From: Pseudomonas sp. LRP2-20
GTDB taxonomy: Bacteria > Pseudomonadota > Gammaproteobacteria > Pseudomonadales > Pseudomonadaceae
DNA length: 64,000 nt
Direction: 5' to 3'
NCBI RefSeq assembly: GCF_024349685.1
Contig: NZ_AP025944.1
Span: 5,156,001 to 5,220,000 of the forward strand
Positions 1 through 7,858 of the stretch are shown here, piece after piece (position 1 is the first letter of the stretch; each line of letters starts with the position of its first letter). The position numbers and the translations under genes were made by a program. The notes under the pieces were generated by a model. That model was not told where the DNA came from. It did not search any database and worked only from the letters and a program-made list of their open reading frames with translations.

Positions 1-2
1 TG

Positions 3-152
3 CATGGTCGGCTGCGCCGGCGCATTGGCCCGGACCTGGCTGCCTACGACCTGAGCCGCAGCCCCTCAGGCGAAATCGACCGGCTGCGTGAGTACATCCT
101 CCAGGCCCATCGCCAGGCCCATCCAGAGCTGCACGATCAGGTATCGAGCTGA
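3..152 (+). CDS. C-terminal end of an unidentified protein
   Basis: The frame is open from the left window edge and ends in TGA at 150-152, giving about 49 C-terminal residues. The segment is charged and Arg-rich with a predicted amphipathic helix (EIDRLREYILQAHRQAHPEL). I do not recognise the family from this tail. Its 3' end overlaps the convergent MerR-type gene by 16 nt. Codon usage looks like that of neighbouring genes, so it is probably a real gene cut by the window. Confidence 0.5.
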   Translation, partial: HGRLRRRIGPDLAAYDLSRSPSGEIDRLREYILQAHRQAHPELHDQVSS

Positions 153-1108
153 CCGGCAAGGTACTGGCGCAAGCGCCGCCGCATCAGCTCAACCTCTGCG
201 CCAAGGCATGCCACCGGGCTTCCCGCCAGGCCATCCTGGGCACCTTCAGCCGCTTCGCCGGCCAGCAGCAACGGGCACTGCAGCCCTGCTGCCATGCGCG
301 TCAGGCGCTTGCCCAGGCCGCCACCGGGTGGGTGATTGGCGAACAGCACCAGCGCATCCGGCTTGAGCCGCTCGCACACCAGCGGCAACTCGTCCAGTAC
401 CTGCCCAGGCATGAGCAAGCACACACCCACTTCATCGCTGGCCAACAGCAAGCCGGTCACCAATAGCTCCAGCTCCAGGCATGGCCCGGGCAACGGCGCC
501 AGCACCACGTTGTGGCCACGCGGCAGACGAGCGAGCTGCAAGCGAGCGAACACCCGACCGCGCAGGAACTGGTCGAGTAACAACCACTCACTGGCCAGGC
601 CAAACACCCCCTGCCCCGCCGCCAGGTCGTGCCAGACGGGCATGAACACTTCACTGAATACCTGGTCCTGGCTGAGTGCCGCAAACACCTGGTCGAACAG
701 GCTATCCAGGGCCAGGGCATCGAAGCGATGCACCGCCTCGCGCACCTGGGCTTGCCAGCGTGCCGTGCAATCAGCCAGAACCGCACCGTGGGTGAGCATC
801 TGGCCACGGGCCAGGATGCTGCCGACCTTGCTTACGGCCACGCCGCGCTCAAGCCAACCGAGAATGCGCCGGATGTCGTCGATATCCGCCTGGGAATACA
901 GCCGGTGGCCGCTGTCGGTGCGCGTGGGCTGGATCAGCCCGTAGCGGCGCTCCCAGGCGCGCAAGGTCACGGCGTTGACGCCGGTCAGGCGGGAAACCTC
1001 ACGGATCGGGAACAAATCCTGATGTTGCAGGCCCGCCTCGATGGCCGGGTTACGTCCCTGTTTGGTCATCTGCACTGAGTAACCTGTGTGCGGAAGTTGA
1101 ACAGTCAT
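137..1108 (-). CDS. MerR-family regulator of LitR/CarH architecture lacking B12 ligands
   Basis: Residues about 30-100 form a MerR winged helix (FPIREVSRLTGVNAVTLRAWERRYGL, split here by eye). A four-helix and Rossmann-like region homologous to cobalamin-binding photoreceptors follows. Light-sensing CarH/LitR proteins carry an E-H pair in the helical bundle and a His in a GExHELG-type loop. Here the equivalent stretches read ASEWLLLDQ and LPGPCLELEL, so both His positions appear lost. That matches the B12-free class II LitR proteins (PplR type) known in P. putida, which act with LOV proteins; no LOV gene is visible in the window. The ATG at 1108 was chosen; an in-frame ATG at 1069 is an alternative. 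Neither has a strong ribosome site. The gap upstream (1109-1287) holds the palindrome AACAATTGTT at 1151-1160. Confidence 0.8.
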   Translation of the reverse strand: MTVQLPHTGYSVQMTKQGRNPAIEAGLQHQDLFPIREVSRLTGVNAVTLRAWERRYGLIQPTRTDSGHRLYSQADIDDIRRILGWLERGVAVSKVGSILARGQMLTHGAVLADCTARWQAQVREAVHRFDALALDSLFDQVFAALSQDQVFSEVFMPVWHDLAAGQGVFGLASEWLLLDQFLRGRVFARLQLARLPRGHNVVLAPLPGPCLELELLVTGLLLASDEVGVCLLMPGQVLDELPLVCERLKPDALVLFANHPPGGGLGKRLTRMAAGLQCPLLLAGEAAEGAQDGLAGSPVACLGAEVELMRRRLRQYLAGQLDT

Positions 1109-1287
1109 TCTACTACGACACTATAGGCCGCAAGCCAGCAACCGTTTGCGAACAATTGTTAAGGCTGCATTGTCATCAGGTTGTCGCTTCGCGCCCGATT
1201 CTTGCATGCCCGCAGGCGTTGCCCACCACCCCGGGCCACGCAGCCAAGGGGCCGGCTACCCGCCAGCCCGTCGCCAGGAGATACACG

Positions 1288-1848
1288 ATGTCTACCCCAC
1301 CCGTCACCCTGATGGTGTCACGCCGCGCCGCCCACGGCCGTTACCAGGACCTGCTGGCCTGGCTGCACGAAGGCGAGCAACTGGCCACCGACTTCCCCGG
1401 CTACCTCGGCTCGGGCATCCTCGCCCCACCCCGCGACAGCGACGAATTCCAGATCATTTTCCGTTTCAGCGACGAGCCCACCCTGCACGCCTGGGAGCAT
1501 TCCGCTTCGCGCCGGGCCTGGCTGGCTCGCGGCAATGGCCTGTTCGAACGCCCCAAAGAGAGGCGCGTCAGCGGTATTGACGACTGGTTTGGCACCAACA
1601 TGGTGCAAAAACCACCGCGCTGGAAGCAGGCTGTGGCTATCTGGCTGGCCTTCTTCCCGGTCTCGCTGCTGTTCAACGTGGTGTTCGGGCAGTGGCTCTC
1701 AACGCTCGAACTGCTGCCCCGGGTCATGCTCAGCACGCTGGCCCTGACCCCGGTAATGGTCTATCTGTTCATCCCGCTGTCCACCCGCCTGCTGGCCAAC
1801 TGGTTGCACGCCACGCCATCCGCCAGCCCGGCACTGCGCAGCCGCTGA
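1288..1848 (+). CDS. Antibiotic-biosynthesis-monooxygenase-like protein with two membrane helices
   Basis: 186 aa. Residues about 5-100 resemble the dimeric alpha/beta barrel (ABM) fold, including the FxxxPGYLGSGI segment and an HAWEHSASRRAW stretch. Two hydrophobic helices follow at about 115-134 and 144-166. This membrane-anchored ABM layout is common in proteobacteria, but its reaction is not established. The ATG at 1288 is preceded by AGGAG at 1276-1280, which decides the start over an upstream in-frame ATG. The gene is divergent from the LitR-type regulator, so regulator control is plausible but inferred. Confidence 0.75.
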   Translation: MSTPPVTLMVSRRAAHGRYQDLLAWLHEGEQLATDFPGYLGSGILAPPRDSDEFQIIFRFSDEPTLHAWEHSASRRAWLARGNGLFERPKERRVSGIDDWFGTNMVQKPPRWKQAVAIWLAFFPVSLLFNVVFGQWLSTLELLPRVMLSTLALTPVMVYLFIPLSTRLLANWLHATPSASPALRSR

Positions 1849-1924
1849 GGCGAGCCGTACAATCGGAAAAATCTTAAGGTATGCTGGGCGGCAACGACAG
1901 GACAGACAAGTTGACCGCCCGCAC

Positions 1925-2617
1925 ATGAACAGCCCAATTCTCGTCACCGGCGCCAGCCAGCGCGTCGGGCTGGCCCTGGCCCTCGAACTGGCTCAGGCCG
2001 GCCATACGGTGGTCAGTGCCAGCCGTAGCCTCCAGCCGCAGTCCGCGCACCCGAACATCGTGCAGTTCCAGGCCGACCTCTGCCGCAAGGCCGACCGTGA
2101 AGCGTTGATCGACCACCTGCAGCGCAACTACGACGGCCTGCGCGCTATCATCCACAACGCCTCGCTGTGGCTCGACGACGACCTCGACAACCTCGACACC
2201 ATGTTCCGCCTGCACGTCGAAGCGCCGTACCACCTCAACCTGGCCCTCGGCGAGTTGCTGAACAAGGTCGACAAGGCCGACATCATCCACATCTGCGACG
2301 AGACCTCCTCGCGCGGCAGCAAAGGCCACATCGGCTACGCCGCGACCAAGGCCGCGCTGCAGAACATGGTGCTGTCATTCGCCGAAAAATACGCGCCCAC
2401 GGTGCACGTCAACGGTATCCTGCCGGGCCTGCTGATCCTCAAGGAAGGCGGTGACGAGGCCTACCGCCAGCAGACCCTGAAAAAGGCCCTGCTGGAATTC
2501 GAACCCGGCGCCGGGCCACTGATCGAGACGGTGAAGTACCTGCTTGCCAGCCAGTACAGCACCGGCAGCCAGGTGGTCATCAACGGTGGCCGCCACCTGA
2601 AGAACCGCATGATCTGA
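1925..2617 (+). CDS. folM: Dihydromonapterin/dihydrofolate reductase FolM
   Basis: 230 aa short-chain dehydrogenase that reduces dihydromonapterin to tetrahydromonapterin, the pterin cofactor of phenylalanine hydroxylase in pseudomonads, with weak dihydrofolate reductase activity. The cofactor loop GASQRVG is at residues 9-15, where Arg after Gln suits NADPH. The catalytic Tyr138 and Lys142 lie in YAATK, and the NGILPG segment follows. The length fits the FolM/PTR1-like family. It is followed after 9 nt by the DUF1244 gene and then the HopJ-family gene, suggesting one transcript ending at the terminator at 3264-3290. Confidence 0.85.
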   Translation: MNSPILVTGASQRVGLALALELAQAGHTVVSASRSLQPQSAHPNIVQFQADLCRKADREALIDHLQRNYDGLRAIIHNASLWLDDDLDNLDTMFRLHVEAPYHLNLALGELLNKVDKADIIHICDETSSRGSKGHIGYAATKAALQNMVLSFAEKYAPTVHVNGILPGLLILKEGGDEAYRQQTLKKALLEFEPGAGPLIETVKYLLASQYSTGSQVVINGGRHLKNRMI

Positions 2618-2626
2618 GAGACTGCC

Positions 2627-2923
2627 ATGACTGAGCAACAACAGCTCGAACTTGAAGCCGCCGCATTCCGGCGCCTGGTCGAACACCTGCAGAAACGCAC
2701 CGACGTGCAGAACATCGACCTGATGAACCTCTCCGGCTTCTGCCGCAACTGCCTGTCCAAGTGGTACAAGGCCGCCGCCGACGAGCGCCAGGTCGACATC
2801 AGCCTGGATGACGCCCGCGAAGCGGTGTACGGCATGCCCTACGCCGAGTGGAAAGCCCAATACCAGAAAGAAGCCAGCGCCGAGCAGCAAGCGGCGTTTG
2901 AACAAGGAAAACCTCGTGACTGA
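2627..2923 (+). CDS. DUF1244 family small protein
   Basis: 98 aa acidic helical protein. The conserved core is DLMNLSGFCRNCLSKWY with two Cys (about residues 32-35) and the YGMPYAEWK motif. The family is widespread in proteobacteria and structurally known, but has no assigned function. It sits 9 nt after folM, and its last codons overlap the GTG start of the next gene, so translational coupling is likely. Confidence 0.85.
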   Translation: MTEQQQLELEAAAFRRLVEHLQKRTDVQNIDLMNLSGFCRNCLSKWYKAAADERQVDISLDDAREAVYGMPYAEWKAQYQKEASAEQQAAFEQGKPRD

Positions 2924-3257
2924 TCTGAACACCCTGCGCAGCAGCCTGGCCAGCGGCCAACACGTCTTCGCCGACACCCTGGCATTCATCGCCGGCAACT
3001 ACAGCTACCAGCCCCAGGCCTTCAACAATGGCGGCGTGGAGAATGCCGCCGGACAGAACGAAGGCTCGTGCAAGACCTTGGGCCTGGCCCTGCTGGAAGG
3101 CCTGAGCGATCAGGAAGCGCTGCTGGCTTTCGGCGAGCATTACCGTGATGTGCTGGCCACGCCGGAGGGCAGTGACCATGGCAATATCCGTGCGCTGATC
3201 AAGCATGGGCTGGCCGGCGTGAAGTTCGCCGAGCTGCCGCTTTCGCGCAAGGCTTGA
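2916..3257 (+). CDS. HopJ-family protein (GTG start)
   Basis: 113 aa. It starts at GTG 2916, inside the end of the DUF1244 gene, with AAGGAAAA at 2904-2910 as the ribosome site. The conserved segment NGGVENAAGQNEGSCKTL and the HGNIRALIKHG region are typical of the HopJ type III effector family name. The family is found in many free-living bacteria as a housekeeping-like gene. No type III secretion genes or hrp box are visible here, so an effector role is not supported. It is probably in an operon with folM. Confidence 0.8.
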   Translation: MTDLNTLRSSLASGQHVFADTLAFIAGNYSYQPQAFNNGGVENAAGQNEGSCKTLGLALLEGLSDQEALLAFGEHYRDVLATPEGSDHGNIRALIKHGLAGVKFAELPLSRKA

Positions 3258-3263
3258 GAATGC

Positions 3264-3290
3264 CGGGGCTGCGAAGCAGCCCCAGTTTTT
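3264..3290 (+). terminator. Rho-independent terminator of the folM operon
   Basis: The stem GGGGCTGC/GCAGCCCC with a GAA loop at 3264-3282 is followed by five T at 3286-3290. It lies 6 nt after the HopJ-family stop and abuts the stop of the convergent hydrolase. Confidence 0.85.
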
Positions 3291-4198
3291 CAACGGACAG
3301 TCGTCCCCGGCACTCCGTCTGCCAGCCCGCCCTCCTGCAACCACTGCAACGCAATCGGCCACAGGCTTTCGCGAAACCGGTCGTGGAAGAATGCGAAATG
3401 CCCAATCTCATCGACCGAGATATCCACAGGCGCAATACGCAAATGCAGCCGCTGCGCCGCTGGCAGGTACCCCAACAACCGCTCGGTCGCGGCCACCGTG
3501 CCGAACGGATCGTCCGTCAGGCTGATGGCCAAGGTCGCAGCCCGTACCTGGGTGAAAGGCTGCGCAGCCAGGCCGCGCGCGCTCGGGCGCTGTTCATAGC
3601 GCGGCGTGCGCGTGGTCCAGTCAAGCACTACACCCGCCGGGGTATCTTCCAGCCAACCCAGGCGCTTGCCGGGGAAGTAGCCAAAGGCGCGGGTCAGCAG
3701 TGGCATCACCACATGCCACTTGCCAAACAACCGCCAGCGCTGATCGGCGGCATAGTCGCGCCAGTAGGCGAACTGCGCGCCGACCATCACCACCCGCCGC
3801 ACCTGCCCGGCCGAGGGTGCCAGGCCCACGGCGCAGCCACCAAAACTGTGGCCCACCACGTCCACCGGCTGACCGGGGAAATGCACGGCGGCGTGCGCCA
3901 GCATGGCTTCGAAATCCAGCCGGCCCCAATCGCTCCATGAAGCCTGAAAGCCGCGCAGCGAACGCGGGCGTGATTCGCCGATACCGCGATAGTCGTAGGT
4001 CAGTACATCGCAACCTTGGGCGAACAGGTAGTCGGCAAAGCGCGAGTAGTAGCGGCAGCGGACCGAAGTGGCCGCATTGATGATCACCAGCGGGCGCCGA
4101 GGGTCGGCTTGGGCGTGACGCCAGCAGAAGCCGCCGAGGCTGTAGCCGTCGGCTGTGGCCTGGCGAAAGGCGGTGGCGGGTTGGGTGAGGCTGCTCAT
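3290..4198 (-). CDS. Alpha/beta hydrolase
   Basis: 302 aa. It has the hydrolase nucleophile elbow GHSFGG (about residues 117-122), an oxyanion region after IINAATS, an RGIGESRP segment, and a C-terminal catalytic His in IGHFAFFHDRF. It resembles the alpha/beta hydrolases found beside metabolic genes in pseudomonads; the substrate cannot be told from sequence. It is convergent with the folM operon. Upstream is the REP pair at 4249-4350. Confidence 0.8.
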   Translation of the reverse strand: MSSLTQPATAFRQATADGYSLGGFCWRHAQADPRRPLVIINAATSVRCRYYSRFADYLFAQGCDVLTYDYRGIGESRPRSLRGFQASWSDWGRLDFEAMLAHAAVHFPGQPVDVVGHSFGGCAVGLAPSAGQVRRVVMVGAQFAYWRDYAADQRWRLFGKWHVVMPLLTRAFGYFPGKRLGWLEDTPAGVVLDWTTRTPRYEQRPSARGLAAQPFTQVRAATLAISLTDDPFGTVAATERLLGYLPAAQRLHLRIAPVDISVDEIGHFAFFHDRFRESLWPIALQWLQEGGLADGVPGTTVR

Positions 4199-4248
4199 GG
4201 CGCGCTTTCCTGTTGTTGTGCGCCAAAACTAGCAAAAAAATGGGGCAG

Positions 4249-4350
4249 TACCGTACTCTTCGCGGGCAAACCCGCTCCCACAGGCACTCCATGGCTCTCT
4301 GGCTCAGTGGGGCACTTGTGGGAGCGGGTTTACCCGCGAAGAGGACGGTA
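4249..4350. repeat. REP palindrome pair (P. putida type)
   Basis: Two inverted copies of the 30-35 bp REP unit, CTTCGCGGGCAAACCCGCTC and its complement, sit at about 4256-4284 and 4318-4344. The flanks TACCGT/ACGGTA extend the symmetry. The pair lies downstream of the fabV stop and upstream of the hydrolase, where it could act as a terminator or mRNA stabiliser. Confidence 0.9.
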
Positions 4351-4375
4351 CAGCCCCCTCAGATGTCAGCTCGAC

Positions 4376-5587
4376 TTACAGCTCGATGCAGTCGAACTTC
4401 ACATCGGTCGCCACGTCTTCGTCGTAGTTGACGTCAGCACGCTCGAAGCCGAACAGGTTGAGGAACTGCTTCTTGTAACCGGCGTAGTCGGTCAGCTCGA
4501 ACAGGTTCTCGGTGGTCACTTGTGGCCACATGGCCTTGCACGCGTCCTGTACGTCGTCGCGCAGTTCCCAGTCGTCCAGGCGCAGGCGGGCTTTTTCGTC
4601 CACTTCGGCCGGGGCGCCATCGGCGCGGTACATGCGATCGCGGAACATGCGGTCCAGTTGGTCCTGGGTGCCTTCGTGAACGCCTTTTTCCTGCATGATC
4701 TTGAAGACCATCGACAGGTACAGCGGCATCACCGGGATGGCCGAGCTGGCCTGGGTGACCACCGACTTCAGCACCGCCACGTTGGCGCCGCCCTTCACTT
4801 CACCGGCCAGTTTCTTGTCCAGGCGCAGCGCGGTTTCGTCCAGGTCCTGCTTGGCCTGGCCCAGGGCGCCGTGCCAGTAGATCGGCCAGGTGATCTCGGT
4901 GCCGATGTAGCTGAAGGCCACGGTGCGCGCGCCTTCGGCCAGCACGTCGGCGCCAGCCAGGGCATCGATCCACAGCTGCCAGTCCTGGCCGCCCATGACG
5001 GTGACGGTGTCCTGGATTTCCTGCTCGGTGGCCGGCTCGATGCTGGCCTCGATGATGGTGTCTTTGTTGGTGTCGATGGCGGTCGACTTGTACGGCTGGC
5101 CGATCGGCTTCAGCGCGGAACGCACCAGTTCACCGGTCTGCGGCAGCTTGCGCACCGGCGAAGCCAGCGAGTAGATGACCAGGTCGACCTTGCCGCCCAT
5201 TTCGTTCTTGATCAGTTCGATGACCTTGGCGCGGGCTTCGTCGGAGAAGGCATCACCATTGATCGACTTGCTGTACAGGCCCTCGGCCTTGGCGAACTTG
5301 TCGAAGGCAGCAGCGTTGTACCAGCCAGCGGTACCGGCCTTGGTCTCGGTACCAGGCTTTTCGAAGAACACGCCCAGGGTGTCGGCCTTGAAGCCGAAGG
5401 CGGCAGTAATGCGGGCTGCCAGGCCGTAGCCGCTGGAGGCGCCGATGACCAGGACCTTCTTCGGGCCATCCTCGCGCACGCCCAGCTTGCGGGTGGCTTC
5501 GATCTGGTCACGGACGTTGAGCTCGCAGCCCTTCGGGTGAGTCGTGGTGCAGATGAAACCGCGAACCTTAGGATGAATGATGGCCAA
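4376..5587 (-). CDS. fabV: Trans-2-enoyl-ACP/CoA reductase FabV
   Basis: 403 aa NADH-dependent enoyl reductase of fatty acid synthesis, the triclosan-tolerant isozyme. The N-terminal [20 protein letters not shown] is a FabV signature. The NADH loop GASSGYG is at residues 49-55, and the family's Tyr-x8-Lys catalytic pair is at Y237 and K246 (residues numbered from the TTG). The homologous sequence begins at a TTG at 5585-5587, preceded by GACGAGG with 8-nt spacing. The in-frame GTG at 5626 would add 13 residues with no homology, so I chose TTG. It is monocistronic, with a REP element on each side. Confidence 0.93.
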   Translation of the reverse strand: MAIIHPKVRGFICTTTHPKGCELNVRDQIEATRKLGVREDGPKKVLVIGASSGYGLAARITAAFGFKADTLGVFFEKPGTETKAGTAGWYNAAAFDKFAKAEGLYSKSINGDAFSDEARAKVIELIKNEMGGKVDLVIYSLASPVRKLPQTGELVRSALKPIGQPYKSTAIDTNKDTIIEASIEPATEQEIQDTVTVMGGQDWQLWIDALAGADVLAEGARTVAFSYIGTEITWPIYWHGALGQAKQDLDETALRLDKKLAGEVKGGANVAVLKSVVTQASSAIPVMPLYLSMVFKIMQEKGVHEGTQDQLDRMFRDRMYRADGAPAEVDEKARLRLDDWELRDDVQDACKAMWPQVTTENLFELTDYAGYKKQFLNLFGFERADVNYDEDVATDVKFDCIEL

Positions 5588-5728
5588 TGTCTGTACCTCG
5601 TCAGGTTTATGCCGGGGAAGCGCCACTGGGGCGATTCCGATTGATCAGAGGGTGAGACTACCCCCGCAGGTTATCCGACACATATTAAGGGCTGAGCCCA
5701 GGGATTCAAAACCGGAGTTCACCTGCTC

Positions 5729-5762
5729 CGGCCTCTTCGCGGGCAAGCCCGCCCCCACAAGG
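5729..5762. repeat. Single REP unit
   Basis: One copy of the REP unit (CGGCCTCTTCGCGGGCAAGC and on) lies between the fabV start and the LysR gene's stop. It is internally palindromic through GCGGGCAAGCCCGC and has no inverted partner nearby. Confidence 0.85.
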
Positions 5763-5821
5763 ACCGCGCAAATCCTCAATGCTGCACAGCACCTGGACTG
5801 GCCTGCAAAAGTTGGACAGTC

Positions 5822-6682
5822 CTATTCTGCAGCCAAAGCCCCTTTCAACCACCCCAGAAACTGCCGGGCCAGCGGATCATCCTGGCTGTCCCGGTGCACC
5901 AGGCAGGCCCAGACCGGCCCCCGTACCCGCTGTGAAGACAGGGCCTGCAGGCGCCCCTCGCCCACCGCCCGCTGCGCCAGCAACTGGCTGACCAGGGCAA
6001 CGCCCAGCCCCTCGCTCGCGGCATCCAGCAACAGCCCAGGGTCGGAAAAATTCAGCCCCTTGCCCTGCTGCCCCACATCCTCGCCGCCTTCCAGCTGCCA
6101 ATGGCTCCAGTCCATTTCGCGCTCGCCATGCAAGGTGGTGCGCTGTTGCTCAGGTGCGTGCAGCAACGAAGGGTGGCAGGCGGGGTAAAGCGTGTCCTGG
6201 TGCAGTACGGTAAAGCTGCATTCGGCCTGGGCACTGAGGTCGTCTCGAATGGCCAGGTCGATGGTTTCGCTGGCCATGTCCGGGACCTCGAAGCTGGTGA
6301 ACAGCCACAGATCGACCTGCGGGCAGCGCTCATGGAAATCGGCCAGGCGCGGCAGCAACCAGTGCCGGGCGAAAGCCGGGCTGGTGTTGACCACCAGTTG
6401 ATTCGGCTTGCGGTACTGGTCCAGGCGACGAATGCCGACAGCCAGATGCTGCAGCAGCGACTGCGTGGTGCTGAGCAGATCATGCCCGGCATCGGTCAGG
6501 CTGACGCTGCGGCCACTGCGGTGGAACAGTGGCTGTTCGAGGTAGGTTTCCAGGCTGCGGACCTGCTGGCTGATCGCCGACTGGGTGAGGTTCAGGGCCT
6601 CGGCGGCCTTGTGGAAACTGCCAAGCCGTGCGGCGGCTTCAAAGCCCCTGAGGGCATTGAGCGGTGGCCAGTGTTTGAGCAT
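5822..6682 (-). CDS. LysR-family regulator, likely of the agmatine operon
   Basis: 286 aa. The N-terminal helix-turn-helix (LNALRGFEAAARLGSFHKAAEALNLTQSAISQQVRSLE, described by position 8-46) matches the GcvA-like subgroup. The effector domain follows, with ASEGLGVALVSQLLA near the C-terminus. It is transcribed away from the agmatine deiminase gene across a 135-bp gap with a LysR-type box at 6705-6723. By LysR convention it probably controls that operon with agmatine or a product as effector; this is inference. The ATG is at 6682. Confidence 0.88.
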   Translation of the reverse strand: MLKHWPPLNALRGFEAAARLGSFHKAAEALNLTQSAISQQVRSLETYLEQPLFHRSGRSVSLTDAGHDLLSTTQSLLQHLAVGIRRLDQYRKPNQLVVNTSPAFARHWLLPRLADFHERCPQVDLWLFTSFEVPDMASETIDLAIRDDLSAQAECSFTVLHQDTLYPACHPSLLHAPEQQRTTLHGEREMDWSHWQLEGGEDVGQQGKGLNFSDPGLLLDAASEGLGVALVSQLLAQRAVGEGRLQALSSQRVRGPVWACLVHRDSQDDPLARQFLGWLKGALAAE

Positions 6683-6704
6683 GATCGATAAGTCCTGCTA
6701 ATCA

Positions 6705-6723
6705 GATATCGACTAAATCTATC
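6705..6723. promoter_or_regulatory. Candidate LysR binding box
   Basis: GATA, 11 bp, TATC: a T-N11-A type dyad in the divergent promoter region between the LysR gene and the agmatine operon. It lies 22 bp from the LysR start. No binding data exist in the sequence itself. Confidence 0.4.
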
Positions 6724-6817
6724 GTTTGTCGACACCTCTTCATAGCCATAGCATGGACACCAACACCCGCGACGGCGGGCTTCGTTGATAAAAATCCTTA
6801 ATAGATCGGAGTTCACT

Positions 6818-7858
6818 ATGCACCTGTCCCTCGACAGCGGCTGGCGTATGCCTGCCGAATGGGCCCGCCACGCGGCAACCTGGATGGTCTGGCCACACAA
6901 CCAGGCGCTGTGGGAAAGCGGCTGGGGCGTCAGCCTGGCCGATGTGCAGCGCGATTATGCTCGCGTGGCAGCCGCCATCGCTCGCTTCGAGCCGGTGAAG
7001 ATGGTCGTCGATCCATCGGCGCTGCACAGTGCCCGCGCCCTGTGCGGCGCCAACATCGAACTGATCGAGCTGGCCGTGGACGACAGCTGGTGCCGAGACA
7101 GTGGCCCGAGCTTCATCTGCCACCCACAGCACGGCCTGGCCGGGCTCAGCTGGCGCTTCAATGCCTGGGGCGGGAAATCGCAACACAGCCAGGACCGCAG
7201 CCTCGGCCGACGCATCCTCGACCACCTGGGCCTGGGCGGTTTCAGCACCCCGTTGTGCAACGAAGGCGGCGCGATTCATGTGGATGGCGAAGGCACGCTG
7301 ATCACCACCGAATCGGTGCTGCTCAACCCCAACCGCAACCCGGGTATCGACAAGGCAGACTTCGAAGCCTGCTTCGCCCGCCATCTGGGCATCAGCAAGA
7401 CCATCTGGCTGCCCGGCGACCCGCAATACGTCACGGGCGACATGACCGACGGCCACGTCGACGGCGTATGCGCCTTCGCCCGCCCAGGTGTGCTGCTGGT
7501 CGATGCCACCCACGAGCATGGCTCGGTCTACGCCGAAGTGGTCCGCGAGAACCGCCGCGCGCTGGAGCTCGCCACCGACGCCCAAGGCCGGCACTTCGAA
7601 CTGCTCGACCTGTTCGAGGCCAGCGCCGCCGTCGATCAGGACGCTGAAGTGTTCTGCGCGTCCTACACCAACTTCTACATCGCCAACGGCGCGATCATCA
7701 TGCCGGCCTACGGCATCGCCGCCGACCAGGACGCCGCCGAACAACTCGCCCATGCCTTCCCGGGCCGCGAAATCGTACCGGTGCGCATCGATGCCATCGC
7801 CCACGGCGGCGGCGGCATCCACTGCATCACCCAGCAGCAGCCGCAGGTGCAAGCATGA
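6818..7858 (+). CDS. Agmatine deiminase (cytosolic copy, Agu2A type)
   Basis: 346 aa member of the agmatine deiminase / PAD-like amidinotransferase family, which turns agmatine into N-carbamoylputrescine and ammonia. Visible motifs are ATWMVWP near the N-terminus, DDSWCRDSGPSF, the acid-His motif DGHVDG, and the nucleophile Cys336 in GGGGIHC. Canonical AguA proteins have GGGNIHC, so Asn is replaced by Gly. The ATG at 6818 follows ATCGGAG and was preferred over an upstream in-frame ATG at 6785. The gene overlaps the amidase gene by 4 nt (ATGA). The gene order matches the agu2ABCA' operon described in some P. aeruginosa strains. Confidence 0.88.
   Translation: MHLSLDSGWRMPAEWARHAATWMVWPHNQALWESGWGVSLADVQRDYARVAAAIARFEPVKMVVDPSALHSARALCGANIELIELAVDDSWCRDSGPSFICHPQHGLAGLSWRFNAWGGKSQHSQDRSLGRRILDHLGLGGFSTPLCNEGGAIHVDGEGTLITTESVLLNPNRNPGIDKADFEACFARHLGISKTIWLPGDPQYVTGDMTDGHVDGVCAFARPGVLLVDATHEHGSVYAEVVRENRRALELATDAQGRHFELLDLFEASAAVDQDAEVFCASYTNFYIANGAIIMPAYGIAADQDAAEQLAHAFPGREIVPVRIDAIAHGGGGIHCITQQQPQVQA

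Noticed and set aside
2916..3257. HopJ name as evidence of a type III virulence effector
   Set aside because: No secretion genes or hrp box are nearby, and the family is found in non-pathogens.
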